The translations under genes were made by a program, and so were the position numbers. A DNA stretch of 64,000 nt from Ramlibacter sp. (GTDB lineage: Bacteria > Pseudomonadota > Gammaproteobacteria > Burkholderiales > Burkholderiaceae_C). Shown here piece after piece: positions 18,719-28,835 of the stretch. Each line of letters starts with the position of its first letter. The stretch's first letter is position 1. Where the stretch lies: positions 1 through 64,000 of the forward strand of contig NZ_JAQGNQ010000002.1 of NCBI RefSeq assembly GCF_028291745.1, in the 5' to 3' direction. Under the pieces are notes generated by a model. The model ran no database searches. It had not been told where the DNA came from and saw only the letters and a program-made list of their open reading frames with translations.

Positions 18719-19318
18719 ATGGAACATCCAGATCCCGAAACCCCGGCAGCAACGGCCGAACCGCGCAACGCCTTTCTCGAGGAGAAAGCCTTCAAGTCGC
18801 GCACCGTGCTGCTGTTCGGGGCCATCAGCGACACCAGCGCGAGCGACATCGCGCGCCGCCTGATCGCACTCGACGCCGAGTCCGACGCGCCCATCGACAT
18901 GCTGGTCAGCTCACCCGGCGGCCACCTCGAATCGGGCGATGCGATCCACGACATCATCCGTTTCATCAACGCCCCGGTGAACATGATCGGCACCGGCTGG
19001 GTCGGCAGCGCCGCGACCCACCTGTACCTGTCGGTGCCCAGGGAGCGGCGCGTCTGCACGCCCAACACCCGCTTCCTGATCCACCAGCCCTCGGGCGGCG
19101 CGGGCGGCCCGGCGAGCGACATCGCGATTCACGCGCAGGAAATCATCAAGGCGCGCGAGCGCATCGCGCGCACGATCTCGCGCGAAACCGGCAAGCCGCT
19201 GGAAGAGGTGCAGGAAGACATCGAACGCGACCGCTGGCTCTCGGCCGAAGAAGCGATCACCTACGGCCTGGTGAGCCGCATCATCCAGCACAAGAGCGAG
19301 CTGAAGCGCAAGGGCTGA
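18719..19318 (+). CDS. ClpP-family serine protease (orphan paralogue)
   Basis: Ser in WVGSAATHLYLS aligns to ClpP GQAASMGAFLL; NTRFLIHQPSGGAGGPASDIAIHAQEI; ERDRWLSAEEAITYGLV. Confidence 0.9.
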   Translation: MEHPDPETPAATAEPRNAFLEEKAFKSRTVLLFGAISDTSASDIARRLIALDAESDAPIDMLVSSPGGHLESGDAIHDIIRFINAPVNMIGTGWVGSAATHLYLSVPRERRVCTPNTRFLIHQPSGGAGGPASDIAIHAQEIIKARERIARTISRETGKPLEEVQEDIERDRWLSAEEAITYGLVSRIIQHKSELKRKG

Positions 19319-19338
19319 GGGCAGCCGGACACGGGCAG

Positions 19339-19376
19339 CCGGACGCAGAACACGCAAAAGCGTCTTCTGCGTCCGG
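19339..19376. terminator. Strong hairpin between convergent clpP-like and LLM genes
   Basis: CCGGACGCAGAA-c-ACGC-AAAA-GCGT-c-TTCTGCGTCCGG: 12 bp stem plus 4 bp inner stem. Confidence 0.65.
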
Positions 19377-19405
19377 ATACTTGGCTGTTCGGAGGTCCGC
19401 TGCCT

Positions 19406-20386
19406 TCAGCCGATCACCTCCGCCGCGATCTCGTAAGACCGCAGCCGGGCGGTGTGGTCGAACATCTGGCAGGTGATCATCAGTTCGTCGGCGCCGGTGC
19501 GGGCTATGAAGGCACGCAGCGAGCGGCGCACCGTGTCCGGCGAGCCGATGGCCGTGCATGAGAGCACTTCGTCGAGCATGGTTCGCTCCTGGTAACCCAG
19601 CGTCTCGCGGTAGCCGGGCACCGGCGGCGGCAGGCGCGAGGGCGTGCCCGTGCGCAGGTTCACGAAAGCCTGCTGCATCGAGGTGGCAAGCACCGCCGCG
19701 TCCTCCTCGCGGTCGGCGGCAAACACGTTGAATCCCAGCATCACGTACGGCTTGGCCAATTGCGCCGAGGGCTTGAAGGTGGAGCGGTACAAGGCGATCG
19801 CCTGCTCCATCGCCGCCGGCGCGAAGTGCGAGGCAAACGCATACGGCAGCCCCAGCATCGCGGCGAGCTGCGCCCCGAAGTGGCTGGACCCCAGGATCCA
19901 GATCGGCACCTTCAGCCCGGTGCCCGGAACGGCGCGTACGGGCTGCTGCGGCTCATCGGAGAACAGGTCCATCAGCTCCACCACGTCGCGCGGGAACTGG
20001 TCGGGATCGGAGCTGAGGTTGCGGCGCAGCGCCCGGGAGGTGCGCTGGTCCGAGCCGGGCGCACGCCCCAGGCCCAGGTCGATGCGCTCCGGGTACAGCG
20101 AGGCGAGCGTGCCGAACTGCTCGGCGATCACCAGCGGCGAGTGGTTGGGCAGCATGATGCCGCCGGCTCCCACGCGGATCGTGCGCGTGCCACCGGCCAC
20201 GTGACCGATCAGCACCGCGGTCGCGGCGCTGGCAATGCCCGGCATGCCGTGATGCTCGGCCAGCCAGAAGCGGCGATAGCCGAGCTGCTCGGCCCGCTGT
20301 GCCAGCTCCAGCGAATTGCGGAAGGACCGGGCTGCATCGCTGCCCTGGGTGATGGGGGAAAGATCAAGGACGGAAAGCGTGGCCAT
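19406..20386 (-). CDS. LLM class flavin-dependent oxidoreductase (luciferase-like)
   Basis: [57 protein letters not shown]. Confidence 0.92.
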   Translation of the reverse strand: MATLSVLDLSPITQGSDAARSFRNSLELAQRAEQLGYRRFWLAEHHGMPGIASAATAVLIGHVAGGTRTIRVGAGGIMLPNHSPLVIAEQFGTLASLYPERIDLGLGRAPGSDQRTSRALRRNLSSDPDQFPRDVVELMDLFSDEPQQPVRAVPGTGLKVPIWILGSSHFGAQLAAMLGLPYAFASHFAPAAMEQAIALYRSTFKPSAQLAKPYVMLGFNVFAADREEDAAVLATSMQQAFVNLRTGTPSRLPPPVPGYRETLGYQERTMLDEVLSCTAIGSPDTVRRSLRAFIARTGADELMITCQMFDHTARLRSYEIAAEVIG

Positions 20387-20445
20387 GCAAGTGAGTTGGT
20401 GCCGTGGGGCAGAGCATCAAGGGGCGGAGGGCGGATCGGAACGCA

Positions 20446-20540
20446 AAGAAAAGGAGCCCGCACAAGGCGGGCCCAATGCAGGACGTCCGAGAGGCGTCGC
20501 CTGCGCCCGCGCACAAAACATGCGCGGGTAGAGAGACAGT
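20446..20540 (-). ncRNA. Putative structured leader RNA / sRNA ending in an intrinsic terminator
   Basis: On − strand: CCCGCGCA-…-TGCGCGGG hairpin (20528-20506), then GCCCGC-CTTGT-GCGGGC hairpin (20472-20456) followed by TCCTTTTCTTT; TATTCT -10-like at 20552-20547. Confidence 0.45.
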
Positions 20541-20712
20541 ACACACAGAATAGCGCAGCAAAAAGTATTCACCGCCGGAAGGCAACGTCGCTGTCTGTCC
20601 GACAACGCCCCATGCTCAGTTTCGCGATGCGCTGCTGGCCGGCCGCCGGGGCGCCGAGTACGCGTGCCGCAGGTTTGCGCCACACTCGCCGCTTTGCCAC
20701 CCAGGACCGCGC

Positions 20713-21423
20713 ATGACGACCGACCTGTCTTCCTTTCCGATCACCCGCAAGTGGCCGGCGCGGCATCCGGACCGCATCCAGCTCTATTCGCTGCCCACGC
20801 CCAACGGCGTCAAGGTGTCCATCCTGCTGGAGGAGACCGGGCTGCCATATGAGCCGCACCGGGTGGGATTCGAGAACAACGACCAGCTCTCGGCCGAGTT
20901 CCTCTCCCTGAATCCGAACAACAAGATCCCGGCGATCCTCGACCCGCAGGGTCCGGGTGGCAAGCCGCTGGCGCTGTTCGAGTCGGGCGCCATCCTGATC
21001 TACCTGGCCGACAAGGCGGGACGGTTCCTGCCGCAGGACCCCGCCCGGCGCTACCAGGCGATCCAGTGGCTGATGTTCCAGATGGGCGGCATCGGCCCGA
21101 TGTTCGGCCAGCTCGGCTTCTTCCACAAGTTCGCCGGCAAGGACTATGAAGACAAGCGTCCGCGCGACCGCTACGTGGCCGAGAGCAAGCGCCTGCTCGG
21201 CGTGCTCGATGCGCACCTCAAGGGCCGCCAGTGGATGATGGGCGAGGAGTACGGGATCGCCGACATCGCGATCTTTCCGTGGGTGCGCAACCTGGCGGGC
21301 TTCTATGGCGCGGGCGAGCTGGTCGGCTTCGATGCCTTCGGCGAAGTCAGGCGCGTGCTCGATGCCTTCGTGACGCGCCCGGCCGTGATGCGCGGACTGG
21401 AAATTCCGAAGAAGCCGGACTGA
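20713..21423 (+). CDS. Glutathione S-transferase family protein (YfcG-like)
   Basis: Thioredoxin-fold N-term (NGVKVSILLEETGLPYE, LNPNNKIPAI, ESGAILIYLA) and helical C-term (YGIADIAIFPWVR). Confidence 0.9.
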   Translation: MTTDLSSFPITRKWPARHPDRIQLYSLPTPNGVKVSILLEETGLPYEPHRVGFENNDQLSAEFLSLNPNNKIPAILDPQGPGGKPLALFESGAILIYLADKAGRFLPQDPARRYQAIQWLMFQMGGIGPMFGQLGFFHKFAGKDYEDKRPRDRYVAESKRLLGVLDAHLKGRQWMMGEEYGIADIAIFPWVRNLAGFYGAGELVGFDAFGEVRRVLDAFVTRPAVMRGLEIPKKPD

Positions 21424-21441
21424 AGCGCGCCGCCGCGGCCC

Positions 21442-21678
21442 TCACTTCAGGGGCCGCGAGGCGTGCACGCAGTCGAAGATGTATTGCCCGTGGTCGTTGG
21501 AGCGGAAGAAGGCGCGCAGGCCCCGCTTCTGGCATTCGGTATCGGCCGCGGTCTGCAGCGAGGCCGACGTGGTCCACTTGCGGCCCTCCACCACGACGGA
21601 GCGCCCGTCGTCCTGCACGACGTGCGCCTCGCACCCCGCCAGGAGGCTCAGCGTGAACAGCGGGGCGACGAGCTTCAT
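21442..21678 (-). CDS. Hypothetical small lipoprotein
   Basis: MKLVAPLFTLSLLAGCEAHVV: signal peptide II with lipobox. Confidence 0.6.
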   Translation of the reverse strand: MKLVAPLFTLSLLAGCEAHVVQDDGRSVVVEGRKWTTSASLQTAADTECQKRGLRAFFRSNDHGQYIFDCVHASRPLK

Positions 21679-21859
21679 CCCGTCCGCCCCCAAAGCGCAT
21701 CCTGCGGTGCTGCCATCCGATCCCCTCTGCGTGCTGGTCGTTTGCCGAACCTGTCTACTGTAGACCATCACGGCGCCTGGTACTTTCTGACAAACGCGCA
21801 GGCTTGTCATCCTACTCATCCGTAAGACGTTAAAGTGGCAGTCACCTGCGGCATGCCGA

Positions 21860-21875
21860 CTGTACATCCGTACAG
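21860..21875. promoter_or_regulatory. Inverted repeat operator candidate upstream of ABC transporter
   Basis: CTGTAC-ATCC-GTACAG, 35 bp before ATG 21911. Confidence 0.5.
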
Positions 21876-21910
21876 ACCGTTTTGCCAGCGCGCCCTCCCC
21901 GTCTTACGCC

Positions 21911-23815
21911 ATGTCCACGCTGACGCTCGCCAAGCCCGCCCGTCTCCCGCCGCCGCCCACCGGCGGCACCCTTGCCGTCGCCCGGCGGGCGCTGCCCTGG
22001 CTGCGCGGTTTCGAACGCCCGATCGCCAAGGTCGTAGGCCTGGCCCTGCTGTTGGCCGCCGTCTCGGCGACCGCGCCGCTGGCCGTCATGGGCCTGGTGG
22101 ATACGCTGGCGCGCCTGGCCTCGCCCGGGGCGGTGCCCGCCAACGCCGGCCGCGCCATCCTGCTGACCCTGCTGCTCGTGGCCGGTGCCGAACTCGCGCA
22201 GGTGTGGCTCTCGCGCCTGCTCGAGGCGCGCAGCTGGCGCGTGCGGCTGGACCTGGATTTCGCACTGCGCGAGCGCGTGACCGCGCGCCTGCACGAACTG
22301 CCGCTCACGTACCACCAGCAGCAGACGGTCGGCAGCATGGTCAGCCGGGTCAATGCCTCCATCAACGGCTTCGTCGGCGCGGTCGGTGAACTCGCCTTCA
22401 AGGCCCTGCCCGCCATTGCCTACCTCGCGCTGGCGCTCGCCGCTCTGCTGAAACTCGATGCCCGGCTGGCCTTGGCGGTGTGCCTGTTCGCGCCGCTGCC
22501 GGCGCTGATCGGCATGCGCGCCGCGCGCGAGCAGACCCACCGCGACCGCGTACTGCTGGATCACTGGAGCGCCACCTTCGGCCGCTGGACCGAGGTGCTG
22601 GCCGGCATCCGCACCGTCAAGGGATTCGCGATGGAAGAGGCGGAGCAGCAGCGCTTCCTGGATGCCGTGGCGCAGGGCAACCAGCGCGTGACCCGCGGCG
22701 CCCGGCGCGATGCCCGCACCAATTCGCTGCAGGGGCTGTCGGCCGCCGCCGCCCGCCTTTCCGTGGCGGCGCTGGGTGCGTGGCTGGTGTTGAAGGGGCA
22801 GGGCACCGTCGGCACGCTGGTGGCCGCGCTGCAATACGTGGGCGGCCTGTTCGGTCCGATCCAGGGACTCACCGCCGTCTATTCCACCGTGCGGCGCGCC
22901 GGCGTCGCCCTGGAAGGCGTCTGCGCCATCCTCGATGCGCCGGACCCGGTGGCCGACCAGCCCGGTGCCCGCGACCTGGCCGTCACGCAGGGCGCGGTGC
23001 GCTTCGAGAACCTCAGCTTCGACTACGGCGACGGCCGCCCGGTGCTGCACGACTTGACGCTGGCGGTCGCCCCGGGCGAGACCGTGGCCCTGGTGGGCCC
23101 CAGCGGCTGCGGCAAGACCACGCTGGTCTCGCTGCTGGAGCGGCTGCATGCACCCACGGCTGGCCGCATCCTGGTCGACGGCTGCGACATCCGCGGCTGC
23201 ACGCAGCGCTCGCTGCGCAGCCAGATCGGCACGGTGATGCAGGACGTCCACCTGTTCAACGACACCATCCTGGCCAACATCAGCTACGGCACGCCGGGAG
23301 CCACGCGCGAGCAGGCCGAGGCGGCGGCGCGCGCGGCCAACGCGCATGAATTCATCGAACGCCTGGCCGATGGCTACGAGACCGTGGTCGGCGAGCGCGG
23401 CGCCGGACTCTCGGGCGGCCAGAAGCAGCGCATCGCGATCGCCCGCGCGCTGCTGAAGAATCCGCCCATCCTGGTGCTGGACGAAGCGACCAGTGCGCTG
23501 GACAACGAGAGCGAGGCGCTGGTGCAGGCGGCGCTGCGCACCCTCACGCGGGGCCGCACCACGCTGGTGGTGGCGCATCGGCTTTCCACCGTGGTCGATG
23601 CCGACCGCATCGTGGTGCTGCGCGACGGCTGCATCGACGCGGTCGGCCCCCACGAGGAACTGCTGGCGCAAGGCGGCTACTACGCGCGCCTGTTCGCGCA
23701 GCATGCGCGCGGCGGCTTGCTGGATGCACACGAGGCGAGCGACGATCAGCCCGCGGCCAACGATGGGTCGGGCCAAGGCTCCGCGCTGCGGCTGGTGGCG
23801 GCGGGCACCGCCTGA
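21911..23815 (+). CDS. ABC transporter, fused permease/ATP-binding protein (exporter type)
   Basis: Six-TM N-term; Walker A GPSGCGKTT; signature LSGGQKQRIAIARALL; VLDEATSALD. Confidence 0.95.
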   Translation: MSTLTLAKPARLPPPPTGGTLAVARRALPWLRGFERPIAKVVGLALLLAAVSATAPLAVMGLVDTLARLASPGAVPANAGRAILLTLLLVAGAELAQVWLSRLLEARSWRVRLDLDFALRERVTARLHELPLTYHQQQTVGSMVSRVNASINGFVGAVGELAFKALPAIAYLALALAALLKLDARLALAVCLFAPLPALIGMRAAREQTHRDRVLLDHWSATFGRWTEVLAGIRTVKGFAMEEAEQQRFLDAVAQGNQRVTRGARRDARTNSLQGLSAAAARLSVAALGAWLVLKGQGTVGTLVAALQYVGGLFGPIQGLTAVYSTVRRAGVALEGVCAILDAPDPVADQPGARDLAVTQGAVRFENLSFDYGDGRPVLHDLTLAVAPGETVALVGPSGCGKTTLVSLLERLHAPTAGRILVDGCDIRGCTQRSLRSQIGTVMQDVHLFNDTILANISYGTPGATREQAEAAARAANAHEFIERLADGYETVVGERGAGLSGGQKQRIAIARALLKNPPILVLDEATSALDNESEALVQAALRTLTRGRTTLVVAHRLSTVVDADRIVVLRDGCIDAVGPHEELLAQGGYYARLFAQHARGGLLDAHEASDDQPAANDGSGQGSALRLVAAGTA

Positions 23816-23822
23816 GGCAAAT

Positions 23823-24761
23823 TCAGGCCTTGCTGGCTTCGACCACCAGGATCGCCGCGGCCAGGTCTGCCAGCGCGTTGCCCACCGACTTGAAGACCGT
23901 GCGCTCGCCGGCGCTGCGCCTGCCGGCGCCGTCCTCGCGCGAGAGCGTCGCCAGCGTGCCGCGCAGGTCTTCGGCGCGGAGCACGCCGCGCTGCAACGGG
24001 CCCAGCAGGTCACCGCTTTTCTTCAGCGCTTCCTCGCTGTCCACGTAGAGCGCGGCGCCGCGGAAGCAATCGTCGTCCGCCTCGCGCATCGCCGGCGTAA
24101 AGCTGCCGATCAGGTCCAGGTGCGTGCCGGGGCGCAGCCAGGCGCCGTGCACGAGCGGTGAGGCCGCGAGCGTGGCGCAGCTGACGATGTCTGCTTCGGC
24201 GCAGGCAGTGGGCAGATCGGCGACGGCTCGCGCGGCAAAACCTTGCGCCTGCCAGCTGCGGGCCAACGCCTGTGCCTTGTGCGGAGAGCGCGCCCAGACA
24301 CTCACCTGTTCGATCGCGCGGACCGTGCGATACGCCGGCGGCAGCAGCGCCGCGATGCGGCCGGCACCGATCACCAGCAGATGCCGTGCGTCCTCGCGTG
24401 CCAGCCTGCTTGCCGCCAGCGCGGACGCCGCCGCCGTGCGCCGCGCCGTGAGGACGTCACCATCGATCAGCGCCAGCGGCACGCCGGTGCTGCCGTCGAA
24501 CAGCAGGTAGGTGGCGTGCAGCCCCGGCAGTCCGAGCGCCGCGTTGCCCGGCGCGATGTTGATGGTCTTGATGCCGTAGTAGCGGCCGGGGATCCAGGCG
24601 GGCATCACCAGGGAAGTGAAGGACGTGCCGCTGGGGACGCTCACTTCGTGAACGTGGCGAGCGGGGACCTCGCAGCCCTGCGCGAAGAGGCTTTGCAAGG
24701 CGGGGACCAGGCGCTCGAAGGGAAGGGCGGCTTGGGCAGCGGCGGGGTCGAAGATCTGCAT
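23823..24761 (-). CDS. Ornithine cyclodeaminase / mu-crystallin family protein
   Basis: GIKTINIAPGN, ALIDGDVLTARRTAAASALAASRLAR, LVIGAGRIA, HLDLIGSFTPAMREAD. Confidence 0.92.
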   Translation of the reverse strand: MQIFDPAAAQAALPFERLVPALQSLFAQGCEVPARHVHEVSVPSGTSFTSLVMPAWIPGRYYGIKTINIAPGNAALGLPGLHATYLLFDGSTGVPLALIDGDVLTARRTAAASALAASRLAREDARHLLVIGAGRIAALLPPAYRTVRAIEQVSVWARSPHKAQALARSWQAQGFAARAVADLPTACAEADIVSCATLAASPLVHGAWLRPGTHLDLIGSFTPAMREADDDCFRGAALYVDSEEALKKSGDLLGPLQRGVLRAEDLRGTLATLSREDGAGRRSAGERTVFKSVGNALADLAAAILVVEASKA

Positions 24762-24828
24762 CGGCTGTTCTGTTTGTCTCTGCCTGTCTCCCGGGATGTC
24801 ATCCGAACACCCGGCATGACATCGGCCG

Positions 24829-26820
24829 TCAAACCTGCAAGGGCCGACTCTGCAGATCCGGCGCCGGCGGCAGGCCGGTGGCGTCGAGGATCTCCTGTTC
24901 CGACAGCGTCTCCTGCTTCAGCAACGCCTGCACCAGGCCGTCGAGCGCGGGGCGGTGTTCGCGCAGCAGGCGCTTCGCGTCCTGGTGGCATTCGTTGAGG
25001 ATGCGCTGCACTTCGGAATCGACCAGGCTCGCGGTCTCTTCGCTGAAGGGCTTCTCGCCGCCGAAGCTGCCGCCACCACCGAGGAAGGCGTTCTGCGGCG
25101 GTGCCAGTTGCACCATGCCCACCGCGTCGCTCATGCCCCAGCGCGTCACCATGTTGCGGGCCATCTGCGTCGCCTGCTCGATGTCGTTCTCGGCGCCGGT
25201 GGTGCGCGTTCCGTACACCACCTCCTCCGCCGCCCGGCCGCCCAGCATGCCGACGATGCGCGCGCGCAGGTAGGCCTCGGGATAGTTGTAGCGGTCGGTC
25301 TGCGGCCTTTGGTAGGTGACGCCCAGTGCCATCCCACGCGGCACGATGGTCACGCGATGCACCGGGTCGGCGCCCGGCACGAGCAGGCCCAGCACCGCAT
25401 GCCCGCTCTCGTGATAGGCGATGCGCTCGCGGTCGTCCGGCCCCAGCAGCAGCGGACGCTCGGGGCCCAGCACGATCTTCTCGAGGGCGTCGAGGAAGTC
25501 CTTCTGCGACACGTCGTTCTCGTTGCGGCGCGCGGCCAGCAGCGCCGCCTCGTTGACCAGGTTCTTCAGGTCGGCGCCCGAGAACCCGGGCGTGGTCTGC
25601 GCGAGCTCCTCGAGACTGACGCTGGTGGCCAGCGGCACCTTGCGCACATGCACGTCCAGGATGGCCTTGCGGCCCGTCTTGTCCGGCAGGTTGACCACCA
25701 CGCGCCGGTCGAAGCGGCCGGGCCGCAGCAGGGCGCGATCGAGCACGTCCGGCTGGTTCGTGGCGGCCAGCAGGATGATGCCTTCGCGGCCGGTGAAGCC
25801 GTCCATCTCGGTCAGGATCTGCTGCAGCGTGTGCTCCTGCTCGCTGGCGCCGCCGCCCATGGAGAACTGCCCGCGCGCGCGGCCGATGGCGTCGATCTCG
25901 TCGATGAAGATGATGGCCGGTGCACTCTCGCGCGCCTGCTTGAAGAGATCGCGCACGCGCGCCGCGCCGACGCCGACGATCATCTCCACGAACTCCGCTG
26001 CGCTCATCGAGAAGAAGGGCACGCCGGCCTCCCCGGCCACCGCGCGCGCCAGCAGCGTCTTGCCGGTGCCGGGCGAGCCGACCAGCAGCACGCCCTTGGG
26101 GGCCGTGCCGCCCAGGCGCGTGTACTTCTGCGGCGCCTTGAGGAAGTCGACGATCTCCACCAGTTCGTTCTTGGCCTCGTCGATGCCGGCCACGTCGTTG
26201 AAGGTGACGCGGTCGTCCTTCTCCGCGTCGTAGCGCCGCGCCTTGCTGCGGCCGATGCCGAAGATGCCCCCCATGCCGCCCATGCCGCCGCCGCCCTGCG
26301 CCGCCGCGCGCCGGTACATCCACACGTAGAACCCGATCAGCAGGATGGCCGGGCCGAAGCCATAGATCAGGGTCGCCCAGCCGCTGCCTTGCTGGATCGG
26401 CACCGCGCTGATCTCCACGCCGTGCGAAATCAGGAAGGGCTCCAGCTGGCGGTCGAAGAAGGCCGGCAGTTCGGTGGTGAAGGTGCCGGCCGTGCGCGAG
26501 GGCTGTTGCGCCTGGGTGCCGCGCAAGGGCTTCTGCTTCGGCTGTCCCGCGGGCGGCCAGGTGACCGGCGCCTTGAAGCGGCCCTCGATGCTGGTGTTGC
26601 GGCTGTAGATCGATTCGACGTTGCCCTTGCCGGCCTCGTCGCGGAACACGGTGTAAGGCACCGTGATGGGCGCATCGCTGCTCGGGAACAGGAACACCGA
26701 CACCACGTAGTTGACCACCAGCGCCAGGATGAACAGCGCCCACATCTTGCGGGGCGGCAGCTTGGGGCGGGCGTTGGCGGCGGGTTTGGTGGGCGGGGTC
26801 GGAGGCGGATAGGGGGTCAT
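24829..26820 (-). CDS. ftsH: FtsH-type ATP-dependent zinc metalloprotease (extended periplasmic segment)
   Basis: [21 protein letters not shown]-like [20 protein letters not shown] zinc site; two N-term TMs; start chosen at ATG 26820. Confidence 0.92.
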   Translation of the reverse strand: MTPYPPPTPPTKPAANARPKLPPRKMWALFILALVVNYVVSVFLFPSSDAPITVPYTVFRDEAGKGNVESIYSRNTSIEGRFKAPVTWPPAGQPKQKPLRGTQAQQPSRTAGTFTTELPAFFDRQLEPFLISHGVEISAVPIQQGSGWATLIYGFGPAILLIGFYVWMYRRAAAQGGGGMGGMGGIFGIGRSKARRYDAEKDDRVTFNDVAGIDEAKNELVEIVDFLKAPQKYTRLGGTAPKGVLLVGSPGTGKTLLARAVAGEAGVPFFSMSAAEFVEMIVGVGAARVRDLFKQARESAPAIIFIDEIDAIGRARGQFSMGGGASEQEHTLQQILTEMDGFTGREGIILLAATNQPDVLDRALLRPGRFDRRVVVNLPDKTGRKAILDVHVRKVPLATSVSLEELAQTTPGFSGADLKNLVNEAALLAARRNENDVSQKDFLDALEKIVLGPERPLLLGPDDRERIAYHESGHAVLGLLVPGADPVHRVTIVPRGMALGVTYQRPQTDRYNYPEAYLRARIVGMLGGRAAEEVVYGTRTTGAENDIEQATQMARNMVTRWGMSDAVGMVQLAPPQNAFLGGGGSFGGEKPFSEETASLVDSEVQRILNECHQDAKRLLREHRPALDGLVQALLKQETLSEQEILDATGLPPAPDLQSRPLQV

Positions 26821-27012
26821 GGACGCTGCTGGGGTGGCGCGGGCAGCCTGCATGATGCACGGGTCGCCGCGCTCGCGGGTGGCGCAAGACAAGGTCGAGC
26901 AAATCGCTGACAGGAACAGGAGACGGGCCTGCGCGGATCGTCGCCGGCTGCTGGCCGATTCCCGACCGCCCGGGCGCCGACCTGGCACGGGACGCCCCGA
27001 GGCAGTCGCGCG

Positions 27013-27462
27013 CTAGCGCAGCGCCTGATCGGCGAGATTCCACTTCCTGAGCACCCGTGCCACCCGGCGCGGGCCGCCCTCCACGTGCTCGGCGAGATTG
27101 AGTCGGGCATGGCGGAAGGCATCGAGCACCGCCAGCATGTCGTCGCCAATGGGCTGCTCCAGGCCGCGCAGCGTGGCCAGCGCCAGCGGCTGCTGGTTCC
27201 AGACGGCGGCGACGAAGCGCACGATGTCGCGTGACTGGCGCACGTCGCGCTCCTCGGCCCGCCGCAGCAGGCGGTCGAAGGCGGCCAGGCCCGATTCAGT
27301 GGCGAGGTGCGAGCAGATTTCCTCGCTGGTGAGCCGGGCGCGCTCGAACAGCGTGCCCTCGTGGTCGATGCGCAGGCGGTCGGCCCGCCCGACCACGCGT
27401 TGCACGTTCTGGATGCGTTCCAGGTTGGCCTGGTGCCGCCGCTCGCGCTCGTCCTTGCTCAT
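27013..27462 (-). CDS. Hypothetical protein (149 aa)
   Basis: MSKDERERRHQANLERIQNVQRVVGRADRLRIDHEG…; long ORF with plausible codon usage. Confidence 0.6.
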   Translation of the reverse strand: MSKDERERRHQANLERIQNVQRVVGRADRLRIDHEGTLFERARLTSEEICSHLATESGLAAFDRLLRRAEERDVRQSRDIVRFVAAVWNQQPLALATLRGLEQPIGDDMLAVLDAFRHARLNLAEHVEGGPRRVARVLRKWNLADQALR

Positions 27463-27635
27463 GGCCGCTCCCCTTTGCTTGCGCCGGCACGAGGGCTGCC
27501 GGTCCCTGTCTCCTTGTACTGCAACACGGCAGTGGGTGGAAGCGGGGATGCATGGACGCGCGCCCGCCTGCGCCGGCTGGCGTACGCCGCTTGGCGGATT
27601 GCGGCGCAAAAGGGCACGGGTATGCTCGGTCTGTT

Positions 27636-27893
27636 ATGGATTTTCGAACGGTCCCAGCAGGAGAGCAGGCAATGACCCCGGCAGACGACCTGGTCCGGGC
27701 CAGGGCGAGCGTGGACGAAAGCGAGCGCATCCCGGTCAAGCGCTACGGCCAGGTGCCGGAGATGTCGCAGGAAGCGCCGGCGCCGGCGCCGGCCCAGCCC
27801 CGGCCTTCGCGGCTGCGGATCTTCCTGGGGACGGTGTGCTGGTTGCTGATGGCGGCCTTTGCGGTGGGGTTGGTCCTTCGCTTCGGCCACTGA
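27636..27893 (+). CDS. Hypothetical small single-TM protein
   Basis: C-terminal TM RIFLGTVCWLLMAAFAVGLVLRFGH; start uncertain (27636 or 27672). Confidence 0.45.
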   Translation: MDFRTVPAGEQAMTPADDLVRARASVDESERIPVKRYGQVPEMSQEAPAPAPAQPRPSRLRIFLGTVCWLLMAAFAVGLVLRFGH

Positions 27894-28087
27894 TCTGCAG
27901 CGACGCTGGCGTGTGCCGCGGCGTGCCGTCGCACTGCATCTTGCATCCCCGCTGATCGCTCGATCAGTAGCCGGCGCCTGGGCGCAATCGGCACGATCCC
28001 GGATGTGGCCCTTCGCGCATTTGGAAATACTCCGCCATCTGGACGCTCGCCTTGCCGCGCAGCGTACCGCTCAAGGTCGGAGGGACG

Positions 28088-28822
28088 ATGGAACACGAGG
28101 GGCGCGATCGGCGCAGTTTTCTGAAGCAGGTGGCCACCGGTGGTGCGGTGGCCGTGGCCACTGCGGTACCCCAGGCCACCATGGCCCAGGCCGGCAACCC
28201 CGCCCCGGCGCCCCACGCGGCGGCAGGCGGGGCGGCAACCGGGCCGGTGGGGTACACCTATCTCACGCCTGACGAGGCGGCCTTCATCGAGGCCGTCGTC
28301 GATCACATGATCCCGGCCGATGCCTGGACGCCCAAGGGCACGGACCTTGGCGTCAACGTCTACATCGACCGCGCACTGGCCAGCGGGTGGGGCAAAGGCG
28401 AGCGCCTGTATCGCCAGGGGCCCTGGAAAAGCGGCACGGCGAACCAGGGCTATCAGCTTCCACTCACGCCGGCCGAGGTCTACCGCGCCGCGATCCCCGC
28501 GGCCACTGCGCACTGCGTGAAGCAGTACGGCAAGCGCTTCGAACAACTCGAGGCATCAGAGCGCGAGGCCTTCCTCGTCGCGCTGCAAGGCGGCAAGCTC
28601 GTCCTCGAGGATGGACCGCCGGCCCGGACCTTCTTCGACATGCTGTACCAGAACGTGATGGAAGGCATGTTCTCGGATCCGCTGTACGGGGGCAACAAGG
28701 ACAAGGCAGGCTGGAAGCTGGTGGGCTTCGGCGGTGTCGTGGCCGTGCACCAGCAGAACGTGGTCCGGTACCTGGGAAAGAAGTTTCCCGTCCAACCGCT
28801 CGGCATCGCCGACATGAGCTGA
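28088..28822 (+). CDS. Gluconate 2-dehydrogenase subunit 3 family protein (Tat signal)
   Basis: DRRSFLKQVATGGAVAVATAV Tat signal; YLTPDEAAFIEAVVDHMIPAD. Confidence 0.9.
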   Translation: MEHEGRDRRSFLKQVATGGAVAVATAVPQATMAQAGNPAPAPHAAAGGAATGPVGYTYLTPDEAAFIEAVVDHMIPADAWTPKGTDLGVNVYIDRALASGWGKGERLYRQGPWKSGTANQGYQLPLTPAEVYRAAIPAATAHCVKQYGKRFEQLEASEREAFLVALQGGKLVLEDGPPARTFFDMLYQNVMEGMFSDPLYGGNKDKAGWKLVGFGGVVAVHQQNVVRYLGKKFPVQPLGIADMS

Positions 28823-28835
28823 CCCGGGCCGCGCC

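Noticed and set aside
24795-24823. GATGTCAT…ATGACATC inverted repeat downstream of ftsH as a terminator
   Set aside because: 13-nt interior and no U-tract on the ftsH-sense strand; could be a repeat relic, insufficient support
27552-27893. 113-aa + strand ORF with extended N-terminus
   Set aside because: The N-terminal part overlaps a region without coding character; only the shorter form from 27636/27672 with a TM is plausible
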